DNA of 10,350 bases, from the NCBI GenBank assembly GCA_007134725.1, contig SLKF01000111.1, positions 1-10,350 on the forward strand, read 5' to 3'. This document shows positions 5,765-10,350 of this stretch, piece after piece (within the stretch, counting starts at the first letter, position 1; the number at the start of each line of letters is the position of its first letter). Made by a program: the position numbers and the translations under genes. The notes under the pieces were generated by a model. The model worked only from the letters and a program-made list of their open reading frames with translations, did not search any database and was not told where the DNA came from. The stretch is from Clostridiales bacterium (GTDB lineage Bacteria > Bacillota > Clostridia > Peptostreptococcales > T1SED10-28).

Positions 5765-7225
5765 TTACAGCCATTTTCTTCCCGGCTCCCGGTGCACCAA
5801 ATTTATGGCCTCTGGTGGTCCTTGGGATCCTTTTTCGTAAAATTTTATCTTTTCAGGATGCTTTCCTGCCCAGTCGATGAGTGTATCCGTCCATTTCCAC
5901 GAGGCCTCTACTTCTTTCCAGTGGGTAAAAGATGTCTGATCTCCTTTGGCGGCATCCCCAAGCAGTTTTTCATAAGCCTCGGGAGTGTTCATGCCGATTA
6001 AACAGTTTTGGCAAAAGTCCATATTCACCGGCAAAATGGTATCCAGGGTTCCCGGCTGTTTCGTATTGAAACTCAGCACAACCCCTTCCAAGGGCTGTAT
6101 ATTAAGGGTTAGTCGATTAGGCTCTTCAATTTCTTTGGTCTTTCCTAAACAGCAGGAACCCATAGGAAGGCGATACTGAATCACAATCCGTGCAGCCTTC
6201 TCTTTAAGTCCTTTCCCGGTTTTTAAATAAAAGGGCACCCCCAACCATCTGGGATGATTCAGAAAAACTCTTATTGCTGCGTAGGTTTCGGTGGAAGTGT
6301 TTTCTGCTACTCCCGGTTCCTCCCGGTAACCCTGATACTGTCCCAAAACCATCTGTTCCTCAAGGCTGTCTTCCTTAAAAGGGATAAGACTTTGTAGAAT
6401 TTTGTTTTTTTCTTCCCGAAGATTTTTCGCCGTAAGATTTCCCGGCAATTCCACCGCGGTCAGGGCCAGCATCTGAAGCATATGGTTTTGTACCATATCC
6501 CGAAGTACTCCCGCCTGATCATAGTATTCTCCCCGGGTCCCCACTCCTTCCGATTCTGTGGAGATGATCTGCACATGATCGATGTGTTCCCGGTTCCAGG
6601 TGGGCTCAAAAATCTGATTGGCCGCTCGGATCATTATCAGATCCTGCACCATCTCTTTCATCAGATAATGATCCACCCGAAAAATCTCTTCCTCCTGAAA
6701 AACCTTTGTTAATGCTTGGTTCAGTTTTTGTGCAGATATAAGGTCTCTACCAAAGGGTTTTTCAACCATTAACCGTTTCCAACCCTGTTTTTCATTATAT
6801 AAATCCTTCTTTTTAATATGTCTCGAAATTTCCTCAAAATATTTTGGGGATGCGGCCATATAAAACAAACGATTTCCCCGAGCTCCAATCTTCTGATCCA
6901 AATTACTTAATGTTTCATTCAAAGATTCATAGTCGTTTTCATTGCTAAATTCCAGTGGCTGATAACGGATCCGCTCTTTTAGGTCCTCCCAGACGGATTC
7001 CTCAAAATCTTCACCGGTATGGGTTTTTACCCTTTCTTTCGCTTTTTGCAAATACGCTTTTAAGGAAATCGGTTTCCGAGCAACGGCTACCACGCCAAAC
7101 CCGTTCCCAAGCTCCTTCTTTTTTTCCAATTGATATAGAGCGGGAATCAACTTTCGAAAAGTTAAGTCTCCCGTGGCCCCGAAAATAATCATTAAACAAG
7201 CTTCCATACTAGGCTGTTTCTTCAT
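5765..7225 (-). CDS. zwf: Glucose-6-phosphate 1-dehydrogenase
   Basis: The 486-residue product is the usual length for bacterial G6PD, which oxidises glucose 6-phosphate to 6-phosphogluconolactone and makes NADPH in the cytoplasm. The N-terminal dinucleotide site reads FGATGDLTFRKL (15-26). EKPFGRD is at 155-161 and the substrate site RVDHYLMKE at 183-191 (Asp185, His186, Lys190). GEYYDQAGVLRDMVQNH (232-248) ends in His248. Asp185, His186 and His248 have the same spacing as Asp177, His178 and the catalytic His240 of the Leuconostoc enzyme. The classic active-site signature DHYLGK is DHYLMK here, a Gly to Met change. The ATG overlaps the gnd stop as TGATG, with AAGGA at the end of gnd as the only ribosome-binding sequence, so translation is coupled. 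No lactonase gene lies in the unit. Confidence 0.95.
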   Translation of the reverse strand: MKKQPSMEACLMIIFGATGDLTFRKLIPALYQLEKKKELGNGFGVVAVARKPISLKAYLQKAKERVKTHTGEDFEESVWEDLKERIRYQPLEFSNENDYESLNETLSNLDQKIGARGNRLFYMAASPKYFEEISRHIKKKDLYNEKQGWKRLMVEKPFGRDLISAQKLNQALTKVFQEEEIFRVDHYLMKEMVQDLIMIRAANQIFEPTWNREHIDHVQIISTESEGVGTRGEYYDQAGVLRDMVQNHMLQMLALTAVELPGNLTAKNLREEKNKILQSLIPFKEDSLEEQMVLGQYQGYREEPGVAENTSTETYAAIRVFLNHPRWLGVPFYLKTGKGLKEKAARIVIQYRLPMGSCCLGKTKEIEEPNRLTLNIQPLEGVVLSFNTKQPGTLDTILPVNMDFCQNCLIGMNTPEAYEKLLGDAAKGDQTSFTHWKEVEASWKWTDTLIDWAGKHPEKIKFYEKGSQGPPEAINLVHREPGRKWL

Positions 7226-8127
7226 CAGAACTCATCCTTTATGGTGGCGTGCCCCCCAAATTGATTTCTAAGGCCGGCAACCACCTTCCCGGAGAAGGTA
7301 TCCTGCTGTTGGGAACGATACCTCGTAAATAAAGAGGCAGAGATAACCGGAACCGGTACCGACAGATCCAGGGCCTCCTGTACGCTCCAAAGTCCTTCTC
7401 CCGATGCATGCACGACCCCTTTAATGGAAGAGAGTTCCGGATCCTCCATAAAAGCTTGATGGGTTAAATCCATCAGCCATCCACGAATTACCGAACCGTG
7501 GCGCCATACCTGAGCCACCTGGCCATAATCCACATCAAAGGGACTTGCTTTTAAGATCTCAAAACCTTCCCCAATCGCCTGCATCATACCGTATTCAATG
7601 CCGTTATGAATCATTTTTACATAATGTCCCGCTCCCCCAGGTCCCACATGGGCAAGACCATCCTCTGTGCAAACATCTTGCAGCATTCCCTCTATTTTTT
7701 GGTAATCCTTTTTGCTTCCTCCCACCATCATACACGCCCCATGGCGAGCCCCTTCGATTCCTCCGCTGGTCCCGATATCCATCAGGTGAATTCCCAGGGT
7801 TTGAAGTTCCTCTCCCCGTCTTAGGGTGTCTTTGTAGTTGGAATTTCCACCGTCAATTAGGATATCCCCTGAATCAAGCAAGGATTTCAACTCCAAAATT
7901 ACCCCTTCCACCGGATCCCCCGCCGGGACCATCATCCAAATAATCCGAGGCTTTTCCAACTGATTAACCAGTTCTTCTAAAGACCTTGCCCCCGACAGCC
8001 CTTCTTTTTTTATGGCCTCCACTTTATCATAACTTCGATTGTAACCCACCACCACATGGCCTTTTTCATGCATGTTCAGTGCCAAAGCATATCCCATTTT
8101 TCCCAAACCGACCAGACCGATTTTCAT
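7225..8127 (-). CDS. gnd: 6-phosphogluconate dehydrogenase, decarboxylating, short form
   Basis: The product is 300 residues, the short form of the enzyme; the common long form has about 470. It converts 6-phosphogluconate to ribulose 5-phosphate and CO2. The Rossmann motif is GLVGLGKMG (4-12). DGGNSNYKDT (92-101) and DIGTSGGIEGARHG (117-130) form the substrate region. The catalytic stretch VKMIHNGIEYGMMQ (170-183) supplies Lys171, His174, Asn175 and Glu178, at the spacing of Lys183, His186, Asn187 and Glu190 of the sheep enzyme. After the second beta strand the sequence is GYNRS (28-32). An Asn-Arg-Ser/Thr there normally binds the NADP 2'-phosphate, whereas many short-form enzymes have an acidic residue and prefer NAD. 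NADP use is therefore inferred. A strong GGAGGAGG precedes the ATG. It is the first gene of the gnd-zwf unit. Confidence 0.93.
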   Translation of the reverse strand: MKIGLVGLGKMGYALALNMHEKGHVVVGYNRSYDKVEAIKKEGLSGARSLEELVNQLEKPRIIWMMVPAGDPVEGVILELKSLLDSGDILIDGGNSNYKDTLRRGEELQTLGIHLMDIGTSGGIEGARHGACMMVGGSKKDYQKIEGMLQDVCTEDGLAHVGPGGAGHYVKMIHNGIEYGMMQAIGEGFEILKASPFDVDYGQVAQVWRHGSVIRGWLMDLTHQAFMEDPELSSIKGVVHASGEGLWSVQEALDLSVPVPVISASLFTRYRSQQQDTFSGKVVAGLRNQFGGHATIKDEF

Positions 8128-8165
8128 GATAGTTCCTCCTCCAATGGTATTTTTCCATATTAGGA

Positions 8166-8192
8166 TTTATACCCACGGCCTACTTTTATCAA
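8166..8192 (-). promoter_or_regulatory. Possible gnd-zwf promoter
   Basis: On the minus strand TTGATA (8192-8187) precedes TATAAA (8171-8166). The spacer is 15 bases, shorter than the ideal 17, so this is a moderate candidate only. It lies about 40 bases upstream of the gnd ATG, in the region divergent from the rhodanese lipoprotein gene. Confidence 0.35.
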
Positions 8193-8287
8193 ACTAATTT
8201 ACCTGTAGCTTACATAGAGGGATAATCAGATACTGCTAATCATTAAATTTTTCGATGATTTTCAACTTACTTATAAATTAACACTAT

Positions 8288-8315
8288 TAGACTTTGTAAA
8301 TTATGATGATACAAT
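8288..8315 (+). promoter_or_regulatory. Promoter of the rhodanese lipoprotein gene, with overlapping dyad
   Basis: TAGACT (8288-8293) and TACAAT (8310-8315) are separated by 16 bases, and TGA directly before the -10 makes it an extended element. A 5-bp dyad, TTGTA (8294-8298) and TACAA (8310-8314), fills the spacer, its right arm being most of the -10 hexamer. A protein bound there would block or remodel the promoter. The leader of about 48 bases holds AAAGGAG at 8354-8360. Confidence 0.5.
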
Positions 8316-8369
8316 AGGTCTGGTAATGATTTAATAAAAATTTAACATGGATGAAAGGAGAATAAATCA

Positions 8370-9788
8370 ATGAAAAAAACAATCAGCAAAAGTTTTCCCT
8401 TTTTACTGATACTTTTGGTTTTGGTCGCACTTGTAGTTACAGGTTGTGGTGAAAATGGCCAAGTGGACACAGAAGAGCAGGAAAGTGCTGAAAATGACAC
8501 CAACGAAGAAAATGAAGGTTCTGATGTTGGCCTAACAACCCTTACTGCCGAAGAGGTTAATTCCCTTCTTGATGAGGATGACTATGTATTCGTGGATACC
8601 CGGATCAATGACGCCTACAATGGTTGGGCCTTGGACGGCGTTGTCAGAGGCGGACACCTGCCCGGTGCCGTAGATTTTTCTGCACGTTGGTTATCCCAGG
8701 AAAAATCCCTTGAAGAAGACTTCATTCTTGAACTTTTAAAAGAGCGGGGAATCACTAAGGAAAAAAATGTGGTTTTATATGATGTAAACGGTGAAGACGC
8801 CAAGATCGTCAAAGATACTCTTTCGAACTTGGGATTTGAAAATCTTCATGTATTTGATCTGAATCTCTGGGCAGAAAATGAGGAATACCCTCTGGTTCAG
8901 CATCCGAACTATCACTTAATTGTCCCGGCCGTCGCAGTAAAGGAGGTAATCGACGGCAAAGTACCGGAAACCTTTGAAAATGCCTCTACTATTAAGGTTG
9001 TGGAAGCCAGCTGGGGTGAGGAGGAAACCTCCTATGCCAAGGGCCATGTCCCGGGAAGTTTCCATATTAACACCGATGCCATCGAACCTCCACCGGAGTG
9101 GATGCTTGCGGATGATGAAACCCTAACAGCCTTTGCCTTAACACATGGATTTACCGCGGAGGACACCGTAATTGTAACCGGTGAAGATTACCTGGCCGCT
9201 TTCCGTGTGGCGGTGGTTCTTCAGTACATCGGTGTGGAAGATGTGCGGGTATTAAACGGTGGATTACAGGCATGGATCGCCGAAGGGTACGAGGTTGAAA
9301 CCGATCGTCATGATCCCATACCCGTTAAGGATTTCGGTGCCCCAATCCCCGGAGGAAATGAATGGGTCGTCACCATACCCGAGCTGGAAGACCGTCTTGA
9401 AAATGATGATGCTTTTACTCTGGTGGATAATCGAACCTGGGAGGAGCATGTCGGCGAAACCTCGGGATACAGCTACCATGAAGAAAAGGGTCGAATCCCC
9501 GGCTCGGTCTTCGGTTACGCAGGATACGATGACGCTTATTCCATGGAGTATTACCGAAATCCGGATCAAACGATGCGAAACCCTAAAATCCTGCAAGCAT
9601 TATGGGAAAGTCAAGGAATCAACCTGGATAATCACCTGTCTTTTATGTGCGGAAGCGGATGGAGAGCTGCAGAAGTTCTTTATTATGCTCGGGTGATGGG
9701 TCTTGAAAATACCTCTCTTTACAGCGATGGATGGATCGGATGGAGTATGGAAGGAGATCGCCCTTTTGAAACCGGTCAGCCTGAATAA
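8370..9788 (+). CDS. Triple-rhodanese lipoprotein (probable extracytoplasmic sulfurtransferase)
   Basis: The 472-residue protein starts with a lipoprotein signal peptide (MKKTISK, hydrophobic 9-22, lipobox VVTGC, Cys26). An acidic, low-complexity linker follows (about 31-53), so the rest should be tethered outside the cell. Three rhodanese-like domains follow at about 58-178, 186-312 and 333-468. Each has the Asp/Glu plus GHLPGA-type loop (GHLPGA 95-100, GHVPGS 225-230, GRIPGS 374-379). Only the third has the catalytic loop, MCGSGWRAAE, with Cys427. In the first domain the Cys position is Asp138 (LYDVNGED). In the second no Cys is present (VIVTGEDY, 267-274). Rhodaneses move sulfane sulfur from thiosulfate or persulfides to an acceptor. 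The donor and acceptor here are unknown. The start has AAAGGAG with 9 bases of spacing. A small membrane protein gene overlaps its 3' end. Confidence 0.9.
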   Translation: MKKTISKSFPFLLILLVLVALVVTGCGENGQVDTEEQESAENDTNEENEGSDVGLTTLTAEEVNSLLDEDDYVFVDTRINDAYNGWALDGVVRGGHLPGAVDFSARWLSQEKSLEEDFILELLKERGITKEKNVVLYDVNGEDAKIVKDTLSNLGFENLHVFDLNLWAENEEYPLVQHPNYHLIVPAVAVKEVIDGKVPETFENASTIKVVEASWGEEETSYAKGHVPGSFHINTDAIEPPPEWMLADDETLTAFALTHGFTAEDTVIVTGEDYLAAFRVAVVLQYIGVEDVRVLNGGLQAWIAEGYEVETDRHDPIPVKDFGAPIPGGNEWVVTIPELEDRLENDDAFTLVDNRTWEEHVGETSGYSYHEEKGRIPGSVFGYAGYDDAYSMEYYRNPDQTMRNPKILQALWESQGINLDNHLSFMCGSGWRAAEVLYYARVMGLENTSLYSDGWIGWSMEGDRPFETGQPE

Positions 9789-10215
9789 AAAAATCAGCAT
9801 CGGGGGACTCCATCTTCTGCAGAGCTTGCTGTTTCTGGGTATTGGAACCCTTCAGCGTTTCACTCATTTTCGACCGATGCTGATGCGCCATCTCTATACC
9901 AGAAAAGTTGACTATACCGAAATATATTTTTCCAACGGCCTCCTGCTATTTCAAAGCATTTTCCTGGTCCTACTTTTCCTGGGATCACTTTGGTTGCTTA
10001 TGCGAAATCGGAAAAGCATTACAGGACTCCTCCGACTGGAAGGATTAATCTTCACAGTGATGCCTTTAGTATCTTTGGTCTTTATTCATCTGGACTGTTT
10101 TAAAGAGTTAATCACCTATCCCTACTGGATTTTTGCAGGGTATCTCGTTCTTTTTTTCCAAGGATTGATTCAATTGATACTTCAAAAAAGAGGGCTACCA
10201 GCATCCGGTCATTGA
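9766..10215 (+). CDS. Small four-helix membrane protein, unknown function (probably frameshifted at 3' end)
   Basis: I do not recognise this family. The preferred start is TTG at 9766, because AAGGAG (9751-9756) stands 9 bases before it. The ATG at 9703 has no ribosome-binding site and lies deep inside the upstream gene. From the TTG the product is 149 residues with four likely membrane helices at about 12-29, 58-79, 89-109 and 120-139. Basic loops follow the first two (RKVDYTE and MRNRKS). It overlaps the rhodanese lipoprotein gene by 23 bases, which suggests translational coupling and a membrane partner for that lipoprotein. The frame ends QKRGLPASGH right after an A6 run. One base fewer in that run would continue the protein for 51 more residues, so this C-terminus may not be the natural one. 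Confidence 0.7.
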   Translation: MKPVSLNKKISIGGLHLLQSLLFLGIGTLQRFTHFRPMLMRHLYTRKVDYTEIYFSNGLLLFQSIFLVLLFLGSLWLLMRNRKSITGLLRLEGLIFTVMPLVSLVFIHLDCFKELITYPYWIFAGYLVLFFQGLIQLILQKRGLPASGH

Positions 10216-10345
10216 AAACGGGGAGAGCTTCTCTCCTGAAAAAAACCTATGGGTCAGCCATAAGGATGACCGGCTAAATCGGCCTTGCATCGCACAGATT
10301 CTAAATCGTGTGGATGAAAGTTTTTCCTTAGATGATACATTATAA
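10190..10345 (+). pseudogene. Out-of-frame C-terminal extension of the preceding membrane protein
   Basis: In the frame one base ahead of the membrane protein gene, the sequence is open from 10178 to a TAA at 10343-10345. Until the final residues it has no ATG, GTG or TTG, so it cannot start as an independent gene. Its product is hydrophilic and looks protein-like: EGYQHPVIENGE, then SHKDDRLNRP, then ILNRVDESFSLDDTL. Joining the frames at the A6 run (10184-10189, one A skipped after Lys141) gives one 192-residue protein with four membrane helices and a 51-residue soluble tail. The shift could be a genuine mutation, phase variation, a programmed +1 shift or a sequencing error; the sequence alone cannot decide. 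Chance openness over 55 codons is unlikely but possible. Confidence 0.5.
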
Positions 10346-10350
10346 AAAAA

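Noticed and set aside
9259..9696. Open 145-codon frame inside the rhodanese gene on the same strand.
   Set aside because: It overlaps a clearly coding domain and its product resembles no protein; it is a frame shadow.
10222..10236. GGAGAG-ctt-CTCTCC hairpin after the membrane protein stop, as a terminator.
   Set aside because: It is followed by an A-run rather than a T-run, and it lies inside the probable C-terminal extension.
10252..10271. GGTCA/TGACC and neighbouring short dyads as part of a riboswitch leader for a gene beyond the window.
   Set aside because: They match no riboswitch consensus I know, and the same bases form an open reading frame with protein-like composition.
10290..10313. 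Stem CACAGATT-cta-AATC(G)TGTG with CTA in a TTCTAAA loop, resembling the anticodon arm of a pyrrolysine tRNA.
   Set aside because: No matching acceptor, D or T arms surround it, the stem needs a bulge, and the stretch reads as codons of the frameshifted tail.

Overview
The window looks like chromosome from a low-GC, Gram-positive anaerobe of the Clostridia type, perhaps a relative of Alkaliphilus or similar genera. The grounds are strong AAGGAG/GGAGG ribosome-binding sites, TATAAT-type promoters with extended TGn elements, two lipoproteins with Gram-positive style signal peptides, and protein families common in that group (a YhfM-like lipoprotein, a Crp/Fnr regulator, an OFA-type MFS carrier). 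The genus is inference. No insertion sequence, CRISPR array, phage gene, tRNA or rRNA was found. No stretch longer than about 240 bases lacks a gene.

Left part (1-3720). The window opens inside a Crp/Fnr-family regulator gene, followed on the same strand by a small lipoprotein gene. A terminator that works in both directions separates these from a leftward PLP enzyme gene of the cysteine-desulfurase-like class. That gene is divergent from an oxalate/formate-antiporter-family (OFA) transporter gene. The shared 148-base intergenic region carries an extended -10 promoter and a perfect AATAGATT-N10-AATCTATT inverted repeat. A second bidirectional terminator follows the transporter gene.

Middle part (3721-8127), all leftward. 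In order of transcription: a short-form 6-phosphogluconate dehydrogenase (gnd) and glucose-6-phosphate dehydrogenase (zwf) overlap at TGATG. After 73 bases with a possible internal promoter come a KynB-like metal-dependent cyclase/hydrolase and a PhzF-family isomerase, overlapping at TAATG. dUTPase (dut) then follows with its own promoter. The gnd-zwf pair covers the two dehydrogenase steps of the oxidative pentose phosphate pathway; no 6-phosphogluconolactonase gene is present. The cyclase and PhzF pair looks like a translationally coupled small-molecule module of unknown substrate.

Right part (8128-10350). A divergent intergenic region leads rightward to a secreted lipoprotein made of three rhodanese domains, of which only the last keeps its catalytic cysteine. 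A small four-helix membrane protein gene overlaps its 3' end and probably starts at a TTG. The membrane gene appears to be interrupted by a one-base shift in an A6 run. Past it, a 51-codon open stretch in the next frame reads like the protein's real C-terminal tail and ends at a stop just inside the window.

Most of the window is ordinary housekeeping and accessory metabolism. The points most worth a second look are the frameshifted membrane partner and the three-domain rhodanese lipoprotein, the coupled cyclase-PhzF pair, the departures from consensus in zwf, gnd and the PLP enzyme, and several dyads placed on promoters.
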